In this document: positions 36,978 to 45,172 of the stretch, in pieces
Layout: each line of letters starts with the position of its first letter
Numbering within the stretch: the stretch's first letter is position 1
Origin: JAIRVZ01 sp031553415
GTDB taxonomy: Bacteria > Bacteroidota > Bacteroidia > Bacteroidales > Azobacteroidaceae
DNA length: 64,000 nucleotides
Reading direction: 5' to 3'
Assembly (NCBI GenBank): GCA_031553415.1
Contig: JAVBLO010000069.1
Location: 9,410 to 73,409, forward strand
The notes under the pieces: model-generated
Databases searched by the model: none
The model's input: only the letters and a program-made list of their open reading frames with translations
What the model was told of the DNA's origin: nothing
Made by a program: the position numbers and the translations under genes

Positions 36978-37955
36978 ATGTACTTCAAACTAAAAATTCT
37001 ACATCATTATAATGCATTAAAAAAATACCAGATTGAAAAAAAAAGGTCAGAATTATACCAAGTAAAATTCTTCAATTTTTGGGAGCAAGAAATTACAGAT
37101 ATGTGGTTTCTCCGTTTTATACAATCAAGAAGGCTATTGGATAAATACCCTAAAATAACTATTAGTTTTTTTTCAATATTAGGAGAACGTTTTGTATTCA
37201 ATTGGGACAAAAGCAAAATAAAAATTTTTTTTTCAGGTGAAAATCTACAGGAACGATTTCTTTCATATTCAGACCATGCCCTATCCAATAATAAGATAGA
37301 TTTATCAATTGGATTTGAACATTTATCAGATCCTCGTTACATTCATTTTCCTCTTTGGCTACTGTTCATAATAGACCCTGAATCATCGGATAAAAAAATT
37401 ATAGAAACTGTAAAAGAATTATCCTATCCAATTATCGGTGAACGTCCTTATTTCATGTCACATATATCCAGCTGGGATGGCATGGGTATCAGGAATGAAA
37501 TGTGTAATACATTAACAAACATAGAAAAAGTAACTTGTGCTGGAAAGTTTATGCATAATGATGATAGTCTTCATATTAAGTACAAAGACAACAAGATAGC
37601 TTATTTGAAAAATTTCAAATTTAATATATGCCCTGAAAATACAAATACAAAAGAATATGTTACAGAAAAATTATTTCACTCAATACAAGCTGGATGCATT
37701 CCCATCTACTGGGGAGCTGATAACAAGCCTGAACCTGAAATTTTAAATAAAGATGCCATTTTATTTTGGGAAAAAGGAAGCAAAAATGAGCAACTTATTG
37801 AAACTATTATAGAATTAAATCAATCGCAAAAAAAAATGAAAGATTTCATGATGCAGCCACGCCTCACAGAAGAAGCTCCTGAAAAAATATTAACTATGAT
37901 TAATGAACTGGAAATCAAATTAAAACAAATAATACAACAAAAAGCTGATTATTAA
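36978..37955 (+). CDS. Glycosyltransferase family 10 (fucosyltransferase-like)
   Basis: The 325-residue GT-B enzyme carries the GT10 signature: FKFNICPENTNTKEYVTEKLFHSIQAGCIPIYWG, where ENT...YVTEK binds GDP-fucose. FFSGENLQ is also GT10-like. The family makes alpha-1,3/1,4-fucosyl bonds as in Lewis antigens. The N-terminal half has A and T runs of nine bases (37036-37044 and 37225-37233). No GDP-fucose synthesis genes are seen in this window. It lies between an uncertain transferase and a GT2 gene. Confidence 0.85.
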   Translation: MYFKLKILHHYNALKKYQIEKKRSELYQVKFFNFWEQEITDMWFLRFIQSRRLLDKYPKITISFFSILGERFVFNWDKSKIKIFFSGENLQERFLSYSDHALSNNKIDLSIGFEHLSDPRYIHFPLWLLFIIDPESSDKKIIETVKELSYPIIGERPYFMSHISSWDGMGIRNEMCNTLTNIEKVTCAGKFMHNDDSLHIKYKDNKIAYLKNFKFNICPENTNTKEYVTEKLFHSIQAGCIPIYWGADNKPEPEILNKDAILFWEKGSKNEQLIETIIELNQSQKKMKDFMMQPRLTEEAPEKILTMINELEIKLKQIIQQKADY

Positions 37956-37981
37956 TTATTGCTACTTGTAAAAAGAATTAA

Positions 37982-38983
37982 ATGAATTCAAAATTATCAA
38001 TAATAATACCCATATATAATGTTGAAAAATACTTACACCAATGTTTGGATAGTATTTTAAATCAGACATACGATCCATATGAGATTATCTGCATAAATGA
38101 TGGCTCTACAGATAATAGTTTAACTATATTAAAAGAATATGTCCAAAAATCTGAAAAAATAAAAATAATTACACAGCCCAACAAAGGCTTAAGCGGAGCC
38201 AGAAACGCAGGAATTAAAGCCGCCAAAGGAGAGTACCTATTTTTTTTAGATAGTGATGATTGGATTGAAGAAAATGCATTACAGATATTAGTAGAAAAAA
38301 TAACAGATAAAAGTGATTTGATTTGTTTCAATGGTTGCAGATATTTTGAAGATGGCAGAACAGAAGAACCTGATGCCGGCATAACTGAAAATAATTTAAC
38401 TGGATGGGAGTATTATAACAAATATGCCTTACAGAACAGAAAATTCCATTTTGTGTGTTCCGTATTGCGATTGTATCGTCGGGAATTTTTATTAGAAAAC
38501 AATTTGTTCTTCAAAGAAGGCATTTATCACGAAGATAATCTTTTTACTCCCATTGTTTGCTATTATGCAAAGTCAGTTCAAATAATTCCGGATTGCCTAT
38601 ATGTATATAGAATAAGAGAAGGTAGTATTTCACAAACATTATCGGAAAAGAGAATTTTAGATACTATTAAAGTGGCAAATGATTTAGCAAACTTTTTTAT
38701 CAGCAAATCAAATATCGAAAAGGAGATAGTATACCGTGAAATTTCAGGCGAATATTTCAGCATTTTCATGCCTGAAAAACGGAAAGGATTAGCAATAAAT
38801 GGCAAAGACTTGAAGAAACAAATTAACTGGGATAATTTCAAGGCAGTAAGTATCTATCCACGTCATAAAAGGATATTTCGGTTATTATCTGTTCATCCTA
38901 AATTATTCCAAATATATTTTAGGGTAGAAGTTTTCACAAAAAAAATAAAAAAGCGCCGGACACAAGGTAAAAACACCCTTTGA
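37982..38983 (+). CDS. Glycosyltransferase family 2 protein
   Basis: The 333-residue GT-A enzyme has KLSIIIPIYNVEKYLHQCLDSILNQTY, IICINDGSTDNSL, GLSGARNAGIKAAKGEYLFFLDSDDWIEE (DxD) and GIYHEDNLFTPIV (ED motif). It is close to the common capsule GT2 type. Its stop overlaps the first unit of a 22-base tandem repeat, and gene density drops for 400 bases after it. Confidence 0.9.
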   Translation: MNSKLSIIIPIYNVEKYLHQCLDSILNQTYDPYEIICINDGSTDNSLTILKEYVQKSEKIKIITQPNKGLSGARNAGIKAAKGEYLFFLDSDDWIEENALQILVEKITDKSDLICFNGCRYFEDGRTEEPDAGITENNLTGWEYYNKYALQNRKFHFVCSVLRLYRREFLLENNLFFKEGIYHEDNLFTPIVCYYAKSVQIIPDCLYVYRIREGSISQTLSEKRILDTIKVANDLANFFISKSNIEKEIVYREISGEYFSIFMPEKRKGLAINGKDLKKQINWDNFKAVSIYPRHKRIFRLLSVHPKLFQIYFRVEVFTKKIKKRRTQGKNTL

Positions 38984-38984
38984 A

Positions 38985-39050
38985 GCGATTGTTGTCTCAT
39001 CAAGGAGCGTTCTTTGTCTCATTGAGAAGCAATTGTTGTCTCATCGAGAA
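38985..39050. repeat. Three tandem 22-bp repeats
   Basis: Units start at 38985, 39007 and 39029 and follow the pattern GCrwTysTTGTCTCATyrAGrA (core TTGTCTCAT invariant). They begin just after the stop of a GT2 gene. There is no spacer, so this is a minisatellite and not a CRISPR. A weak hairpin with a short T-run follows at 39101-39124. An 84-codon frame across this gap (38980-39234) has no protein-like features and is not called. Confidence 0.75.
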
Positions 39051-39100
39051 GCGACCGGTACCGTTTCTAAAGCAGGGTTTTCTTCTAACACGGTATAGTG

Positions 39101-39124
39101 AAAGCCTCAACGAGAGGCCTTTTA
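39101..39124 (+). terminator. Weak hairpin terminator candidate
   Basis: AAAGCCTC and GAGGCCTTTT pair around AACGA with one bulged base and end in four T. It could end the transcript of the GT2 gene upstream. The stem is short, so the call is tentative. Confidence 0.35.
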
Positions 39125-39160
39125 TACATCAAAAGTTCGAATTTAATGTTTTCAAAAAAT

Positions 39161-39256
39161 TTACCTTGACTTCATATCTAATTAATCGAAAATTACCCCG
39201 ACTTTATATTAAAAATAAAGAAAAATTACCTTGACTTTATAAATAATAAAACAAAA
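39161..39256. repeat. Three degenerate repeats of about 33 bp
   Basis: TTACCyyGACTTyATA recurs at 39161, 39193 and 39226, a spacing of 32-33 bases, with AT-rich filler between. The repeats lie just upstream of the AAA ATPase fragment. Their role is unknown; they may be part of the decayed element that left that fragment. Confidence 0.55.
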
Positions 39257-39293
39257 TTATTATCTTCACTGCAATTTTTTTTAAGAAATATTT

Positions 39294-39371
39294 ATGTATA
39301 AAAGACATATAATAAGTGAATTAAGAAGGTGGCGGACTCTATCTGAACAAAAACTCTTAGAAAATGCTTAA
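39294..39371 (+). pseudogene. N-terminal scrap of an AAA ATPase (DUF4143-type) gene
   Basis: The 25-codon frame begins MYKRHIISELRRWRTL and ends at once. It resembles the first residues of Bacteroidales AAA ATPases with a DUF4143 C-terminus, which start M(Y/I)KRxI...L..W...RKPLILRGARQVGK. The P-loop that should follow is missing. A TATCTTCACTGC sequence upstream resembles the promoter of such genes. Its shortness limits confidence. Confidence 0.35.
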
Positions 39372-39383
39372 AATAAACATAAT

Positions 39384-40163
39384 ATGAAAAAAATATTTAA
39401 TAAAATTGCAGGAAAGAAAAAATACCAATCATTATTCGAAAAATTATACAGATTATCGTTAAAAGGAATGAATGTGGGGTCTGGAGGAAGCCATATTAAT
39501 TCAGGCGAATTATTTGCAATGAAATACATTGCTCAAAAAATTTCCAATTCAGATAATCTTGTTGTCTTCGATGTTGGAGCAAATGTAGGAAATTATACAT
39601 TGATGATATCCGATGTTTTTAAGAATAATACTCAAATATTTTCTTTTGAACCCTCTGTGAATACATTTAATCTATTAATAGATAACACAAAGAAAATAAA
39701 TAATATAAAACAATTTAATTTCGGATTTGGAGCTAAAACCGAAACATTAACTTTATACAGTAATGATAATACCGGTTTATCCAGTGTCTACGAAAGAAAC
39801 CTGGAACATTTCAATATGAAATTGGGAAAAAAAGAAGAAATTAGAATCCATACTATTGATGAATTTTGTATTCAAAATAAAATTAATCATATTCATTTTT
39901 TGAAGATGGATGTAGAAGGACACGAATTAAAGATTTTGGAAGGAGCAAAACAAATGATTAATTCAAATTGTATTGACTATATTCAATTTGAATTTGGTGG
40001 GTGCAACATTGATTCCCGAACATTTTTCCAAGATTTTTATTATTTATTAAAGGATAAATACAACATTTATCGGATTTTGAAAGACGGCCTTTTTAAGATA
40101 TCTAGTTATCAAGAAGTTTATGAATTATTTGTAACAACAAATTTCCTAGCTGAAAAGAAGTAA
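39384..40163 (+). CDS. FkbM family methyltransferase
   Basis: The 259-residue enzyme has a class I methyltransferase core of FkbM type: NLVVFDVGANVGNYTLMISDVF (motif I), FSFEPSVNTFNLL, and IHFLKMDVEGHELKILEGAKQMI. These enzymes O-methylate hydroxyls in glycans and antibiotics. It is the second methyltransferase of the locus. It sits after the repeat-rich gap and so may start a new transcription unit. It is followed six bases later by a GT2 gene. Confidence 0.86.
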   Translation: MKKIFNKIAGKKKYQSLFEKLYRLSLKGMNVGSGGSHINSGELFAMKYIAQKISNSDNLVVFDVGANVGNYTLMISDVFKNNTQIFSFEPSVNTFNLLIDNTKKINNIKQFNFGFGAKTETLTLYSNDNTGLSSVYERNLEHFNMKLGKKEEIRIHTIDEFCIQNKINHIHFLKMDVEGHELKILEGAKQMINSNCIDYIQFEFGGCNIDSRTFFQDFYYLLKDKYNIYRILKDGLFKISSYQEVYELFVTTNFLAEKK

Positions 40164-40169
40164 TCTTTT

Positions 40170-41174
40170 GTGAATAATCCTAAAATTTCCTTTATTATAT
40201 CCTGCTATAATGGGGCACATTATATACCTATGTGCTTAAATAGTATATTTAAACAGAATATTCCTCAAGACGATTACGAAATAATAATAGTAAATGATTG
40301 TTCTGTAGACAACACAAGTGAAGTAATCCGTCAATTTCAAAAGGAATATTCTAATATAGTCTTATTAGAGCATAAACAAAATAAAAAAGCCGGAGGCGCT
40401 CGAAACAGTGGCATTGAAGTGGCAAAGGGTTCATACCTATCCTTTATTGACGTTGATGATTATTTGTCATCCTCTTCTATTATACCTCTTATAGAAGAAG
40501 CTTATGTAAATAATCTTGACATGCTTGCTTTTAGCTTTTTAGTACAAACTAAAAATGGAAATTTCGTAGAAAAAGGGATAACCAATATTCAAAAAACACG
40601 AATATTGTCCGGGAAAGAATTTATTTCTGAATATTTTAATTCGACTTATTCATTATCACCTTGTTTTTACATATATAAAAGGGATTTTTGGCAAGCAAAC
40701 AATTTTAAATTTGTAGAAAATGTCTTTTGGGAAGATGCTGATTTAATTGCTCAATGTTTATTCAAAGCTGATAGAATAAAATACATTTCTACTCCAATGT
40801 ACTGTTGGGTATATAATATACAATCGACATCCCGAACTTTATCCGGTAAGAAATTAGGTGATATGGTAAAAATGTCTAATCGAAATTATTTATTCTCAAA
40901 AAAAATTATTGATGAAGACATTGAATTTTCAAAAAAAATGTATTCAGCAGCTATGTGGAATGCGACATGCATAAAAAAAATTATTTTCATGTCATATAAT
41001 GAACGTAAAATTTTTTACAATGAATTAACTGAAGATATATATAAAGGTGTAATAAGAGAAATAAAAGATTGGAAATTGAAATTCTTATATAAATATCCTA
41101 CAATAGTAAACATATTTCTTTATCCTATTGCACCTCTATTAGCTATTCTCAAATCCACTAAAAATAAGCTTTAG
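40170..41174 (+). CDS. Glycosyltransferase family 2 protein
   Basis: The 334-residue GT-A enzyme starts at a GTG six bases after the FkbM stop; the sequence NNPKISFIISCYNGAHYIPMCLNSIFKQ follows at once, so this start fits the family. IIIVNDCSVDNT, GGARNSGIEVAKGSYLSFIDVDDYL (DxD) and NVFWEDADLIAQCLF are present. It ends two bases before the GT11 gene. Confidence 0.87.
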   Translation: MNNPKISFIISCYNGAHYIPMCLNSIFKQNIPQDDYEIIIVNDCSVDNTSEVIRQFQKEYSNIVLLEHKQNKKAGGARNSGIEVAKGSYLSFIDVDDYLSSSSIIPLIEEAYVNNLDMLAFSFLVQTKNGNFVEKGITNIQKTRILSGKEFISEYFNSTYSLSPCFYIYKRDFWQANNFKFVENVFWEDADLIAQCLFKADRIKYISTPMYCWVYNIQSTSRTLSGKKLGDMVKMSNRNYLFSKKIIDEDIEFSKKMYSAAMWNATCIKKIIFMSYNERKIFYNELTEDIYKGVIREIKDWKLKFLYKYPTIVNIFLYPIAPLLAILKSTKNKL

Positions 41175-41175
41175 A

Positions 41176-42066
41176 ATGAAATTCATTACTGTAACCGGCG
41201 GTTTGGGAAATCAAATGTTTGGATATGCCTTTTGCTTGAATATAAGAACAAAAAAAAAGAAATCCAGTCTTTTCATGACCCATAAAAAAGATTCCAAAGC
41301 TTATGGCCATCAAGGCTATGAGTTGGAAAAAATATTTTCAATAAAACCATTTGAAGAGACTTTTTCCAAATTGAGTTATTATTTATTGTATTCTTATAAC
41401 CAAATAATCAGGATATTTCCGAACAACTTCAAGCCATTTCTATTCAAAATCATAGGCATTCACACTATCACTGTACCCGAAAATTTCATTTATTATCCTG
41501 ATGTTTTCAATTTCAATCACAATCATGAATTATTTAAAGGGACATGGCAAAGTGAACTGTACTTTGAAGAAGCAAAAGACGAAGTTCGAAAAAATTTCAC
41601 CTTCAATGAATCATTACTTTCAATCAATACAATTACAGAAAAAAAACAAATAAGGAAACAAAATGCAATTTCCATACACATAAGGAGAGACGACTACCTT
41701 AGTTCAAAATATGTTAGTGGTTTCATGGGTATCTGTACAAAAGAATATTATTTAAAAGCAATTGAATATGTTGAAAAAAACATCGAGTCTCCTGTTTTTT
41801 ATATATTTACAGATGATAAAAAATGGGTAAATGAAAATTTCAAGATCGAAAATGCTGTTTATGTTAATTTCAATTCAGGAAAAGATTCCTGGCAGGATAT
41901 GTATTTAATGTCACAATGTAAGCATAATATCATAGCAAACAGTTCCTTTAGCTGGTGGGGAGCATGGCTGAATTCAAATCCTGAAAAAATTGTAATAGCA
42001 CCCAAAAAATGGTGGAATAATTTTGACATAGACGATGTTGTTCCTAAAAATTGGATAAGATTATAA
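41176..42066 (+). CDS. Glycosyltransferase family 11, alpha-1,2-fucosyltransferase-like
   Basis: The 296-residue enzyme has the GT11 opening MKFITVTGGLGNQMFGYAF, the GDP-fucose-binding AISIHIRRDDYL (HxRRxDY) and NSSFSWWGAWLN near the end. These motifs are shared with FutC and WbsJ, which add fucose alpha-1,2 to galactose. An A run of nine followed by G (41250-41259) lies near the start of the gene. It is the second fucosyltransferase-type gene of the locus after the GT10 gene. Confidence 0.9.
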   Translation: MKFITVTGGLGNQMFGYAFCLNIRTKKKKSSLFMTHKKDSKAYGHQGYELEKIFSIKPFEETFSKLSYYLLYSYNQIIRIFPNNFKPFLFKIIGIHTITVPENFIYYPDVFNFNHNHELFKGTWQSELYFEEAKDEVRKNFTFNESLLSINTITEKKQIRKQNAISIHIRRDDYLSSKYVSGFMGICTKEYYLKAIEYVEKNIESPVFYIFTDDKKWVNENFKIENAVYVNFNSGKDSWQDMYLMSQCKHNIIANSSFSWWGAWLNSNPEKIVIAPKKWWNNFDIDDVVPKNWIRL

Positions 42067-42069
42067 AGA

Positions 42070-43065
42070 ATGATTACAAAAAGAAAAAAACTGATTTTTC
42101 ATATCGGATGTAATGCGGGATTCTTCTCCGAATATTTGGGGATGATTTTTGCAATAGCTTATTGTAAAATAAATGATATTTCATTTTCATTATACTCTAA
42201 AGATGCAAATTTTGGTATTTCTAAAGGATGGATAGATTATTTCAAACCATTCTGTGATGAAACTGATGATGACTTTCATTCTTGGATGAATAGAAGAATC
42301 CCATTTCCAAGCATAAAACAATATGTCAAGAGTTTTTATAAAAAAATATGGAAAAAACAAGATATTCCTTCTTGGTTCTGGGACATATTCAAACCGTACA
42401 TGATTAAACAATATTTTTTAGAACCTTACTACAAACATAAATATGGATTCAATTATTATACCTTTGAACTATGGAATTCAATTCATTATGAAATGAATCC
42501 TGCTTTAAATTATTCGATATTATCAAAACAAATAAATATAAAAGATTATACAGGAAATTTATCTGAGCTATATAAAGAAATTATAAGAAAAACATGGAGA
42601 TACAATGACTCCATTCAAGAAAAGATGGCTCAGCTCAAATCCTTATTGAATCTACCAGAAAAATACATTGGAATGCACATTCGTCAAGGTGACAAAATTT
42701 TAGAAAATGTCATATACAGTTGGAAAGATTATTTTGATGTACTTCATTCAATAAGTCCTGTTAAAGAAAATTCTTTGGATATATTTATGTTAACTGACGA
42801 CTACACTATTATTGAGGAAATAAGATATGAATATCCCAATTTTAGGATATTTACTTTTTGTGATGAAAATGATAGAGGGTATATAAATTCTGCATTTCAA
42901 GAACAAACGCCGGAATTCAAGCAATTAAAGTTAATTAAACTATTTCTATCAATAGACATACTGTGCCATTCCGAAATATTTGTTGGAGTATTTAACTCCA
43001 GTCCGGATCTCTTTATTGAAATAGTTAGAGATAAACCATCTTATTATGTCGATTTCAAAAAATAA
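42070..43065 (+). CDS. Putative fucosyltransferase-like glycosyltransferase (GT23/NodZ-like)
   Basis: The 331-residue protein is not assigned with certainty. KYIGMHIRQGDKILENV resembles the arginine-containing (G/H)xHxRxxDK motif of alpha-1,6-fucosyltransferases and NodZ. SEIFVGVFNSSPDLFIEI resembles their last motif (VGTFSS). FMLTDDYTIIEEI fits the TDD region of that GT-B superfamily. It follows the GT11 gene by three bases. If correct it would be a third enzyme using GDP-fucose or a related GDP-sugar. Confidence 0.6.
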   Translation: MITKRKKLIFHIGCNAGFFSEYLGMIFAIAYCKINDISFSLYSKDANFGISKGWIDYFKPFCDETDDDFHSWMNRRIPFPSIKQYVKSFYKKIWKKQDIPSWFWDIFKPYMIKQYFLEPYYKHKYGFNYYTFELWNSIHYEMNPALNYSILSKQINIKDYTGNLSELYKEIIRKTWRYNDSIQEKMAQLKSLLNLPEKYIGMHIRQGDKILENVIYSWKDYFDVLHSISPVKENSLDIFMLTDDYTIIEEIRYEYPNFRIFTFCDENDRGYINSAFQEQTPEFKQLKLIKLFLSIDILCHSEIFVGVFNSSPDLFIEIVRDKPSYYVDFKK

Positions 43066-43070
43066 AATCA

Positions 43071-44057
43071 ATGATTATTTCAAAAAATATGAATAATCAT
43101 AAAACTTTTTTTTCCATCATTATTCCCTTGTATAATAAAAATTTATACATAATAAAAGCTATACACTCCATACTTGCTCAAACATATCAATATTTTGAAC
43201 TGATAATTATTAATGACGGCTCTACTGATAATTCTTTAGAAATTGTAAAAAATATTGATTTCTCAAGTTTTGATGTTACAACAATCAATCAACCCAACCA
43301 AGGAGTTTCGATAACCAGAAACAATGGAGTTAAGATTGCAAAACACGAATTTATTGCTTTTTTAGATGCCGATGATTGGTGGGATAATCACTTTTTGGAA
43401 GAAATGGCATTACTTATAGAAAAATATCCTGATGCAGGTATTTATGGGTCTTCTTACTACAAAGTAAAAAACAACAAAAATATCAGGGCGCACATAGGTG
43501 TAAACAATAATTTTACAGACGGATACATCAATTATTTCAAAGTTTATGCTCAAACATTGTGGATGCCTCTTTGGACTGGAGCAGTTATTATTCAAAAAAA
43601 AGAATTTGAAGAAGAAAAAGGATTTAAACCTCAATTGAGATTAGGAGAAGATTTTGACTTATGGGTAAGAATTGCATTAAAACATGAAGTTGCCTATCTA
43701 AATAAACCTTTAGCTTATTACAATCAGGATGTAAACTCTGAAGATCGGGCAGTAGTATCAGAAAGATTATATCCAAATAAAGAACATTTCATTTTCAACT
43801 TGGATTATTTAACTAATGAAGAAAAAGGTAATGATTCATTAAAAAAACTGCTCGATGCCTTGAGAGTATATGTGTTATTTCCTTATTATTTAGATAAAAA
43901 AAGAAGAAAAGACGCTTTAAATGAACTGGAAAAAGTAAACTGGAATATACAACCTTTCAAAACTAAAATTCGATATAAAATGCCTGTAATTATTGTAAAA
44001 AATTTTCATACTCTCAAATTGCTTACATACAGGATAAAACAAAAACTATTCAAATGA
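43071..44057 (+). CDS. Glycosyltransferase family 2 protein
   Basis: The 328-residue GT-A enzyme has FFSIIIPLYNKNLYIIKAIHSILAQTY, LIIINDGSTDNSL, GVSITRNNGVKIAKHEFIAFLDADDWW (DxD) and LRLGEDFDLWVRIAL (ED motif). The ATG at 43089 gives a more usual N-terminus than 43071; both are possible. It overlaps the following GT4 gene by four bases. Confidence 0.87.
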   Translation: MIISKNMNNHKTFFSIIIPLYNKNLYIIKAIHSILAQTYQYFELIIINDGSTDNSLEIVKNIDFSSFDVTTINQPNQGVSITRNNGVKIAKHEFIAFLDADDWWDNHFLEEMALLIEKYPDAGIYGSSYYKVKNNKNIRAHIGVNNNFTDGYINYFKVYAQTLWMPLWTGAVIIQKKEFEEEKGFKPQLRLGEDFDLWVRIALKHEVAYLNKPLAYYNQDVNSEDRAVVSERLYPNKEHFIFNLDYLTNEEKGNDSLKKLLDALRVYVLFPYYLDKKRRKDALNELEKVNWNIQPFKTKIRYKMPVIIVKNFHTLKLLTYRIKQKLFK

Positions 44058-45172
44058 AAATTGCCTATTTGCTTGGATCGTTGAATCGGGGAGGAACCGA
44101 AACATTATTGCTTGACATTTTCCGCAATAAAAGAAATGCTCATTTTGAAATAGTTGGCATTTATAGAAAAACCGGACAACTTACAAACGAATTCAATCAA
44201 ACCGGCATACAACTTATCAATATAGCGCCTCATTCTTTCCGGTATTTTCAATATTTTTCCCAACTCCGGAAATATCTCAAAAAACAAGACATTAATATTG
44301 TTCATGCTCAACAAGCTATAGATGCTATTTACGCATGGGTTGCCTGTTTATTTTCTTCAAGAAAAATTGTACTCACATTTCATGGGTTTCCTGAATCGAA
44401 AACTTTCACAAACCTGATTTATAAAATTGCTATGACATGTGCAGATTCAATAGTTTTTGTTAGTAAATATCAAAAACATCTTTACGAAGAAAAATATAAA
44501 ATAAAAAAAATCAGACAATCAAATGTCATACATAATGGGATTTCATTTGATAAACTTAATAATTATCCATATCATTCCATATGTCAGGAGTTAAAAATTC
44601 CCGGCGATACGATATTAATGGGAATGGTAGGAAATTTTGTTGCTGTTAGAGACCAGATAACCGTATGCCGTTTTCTAAACCTATTAAAACAACAAGGTAT
44701 TAAATTTCACTTTCTCTTTATTGGAAAAAAAAATGATGCGGAGATTTGGCATTATGACAACTGCGTCAACTATTGTCAAAATAATAATCTATCAGATAAC
44801 GTTTCTTTTTTAGGAAGCAGAACAGATGTTCCGAACATTCTCAATCAATTAGACGCATTTATTTATTCGACCAATCATGATACTTTCGGTATTGCCGTAA
44901 TCGAAGCTATTGCTGCAAAAATTCCGGTATTCGTAAATGATTGGCCCGTAATGAGCGAAATTACAAACTATGGAGAATTAGCTACTTTATACAAAACTAA
45001 AGATGAAAATGATTTATTCTCTACTTTTATGTTATTTTTGCACAATAAAAGCATTTACAAAGATAAAGCACTACTTGCATCAGAGCGAGTAAAAGAATAT
45101 TTCAACATAGAAAATCATATCAATAAATTAGAGAAGCTATATACAAATTTAATGGTTAAAAAATTGTGTTAA
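44054..45172 (+). CDS. Glycosyltransferase family 4 protein
   Basis: The 372-residue GT-B enzyme opens MKIAYLLGSLNRGGTETLLLDIFRN, has HAQQAIDAIYAW and LTFHGFPES, and ends in the donor domain with SFLGSRTDVPNILNQLDAFIYSTNHDTFGIAVIEAIAAKIPVFV (E-x7-E variant). It overlaps neighbours at both ends (4 and 7 bases), so translation is probably coupled. Confidence 0.87.
   Translation: MKIAYLLGSLNRGGTETLLLDIFRNKRNAHFEIVGIYRKTGQLTNEFNQTGIQLINIAPHSFRYFQYFSQLRKYLKKQDINIVHAQQAIDAIYAWVACLFSSRKIVLTFHGFPESKTFTNLIYKIAMTCADSIVFVSKYQKHLYEEKYKIKKIRQSNVIHNGISFDKLNNYPYHSICQELKIPGDTILMGMVGNFVAVRDQITVCRFLNLLKQQGIKFHFLFIGKKNDAEIWHYDNCVNYCQNNNLSDNVSFLGSRTDVPNILNQLDAFIYSTNHDTFGIAVIEAIAAKIPVFVNDWPVMSEITNYGELATLYKTKDENDLFSTFMLFLHNKSIYKDKALLASERVKEYFNIENHINKLEKLYTNLMVKKLC

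Noticed and set aside
38980..39234. An 84-codon frame after the GT2 gene as a protein
   Set aside because: It overlaps the GT2 stop, consists of the 22-bp and 33-bp repeats and has no domain or signal features.
38985..39256. The two repeat arrays as CRISPRs
   Set aside because: The 22-bp units have no spacers. The 33-bp units are degenerate with AT filler of no spacer character, and no cas genes are present.
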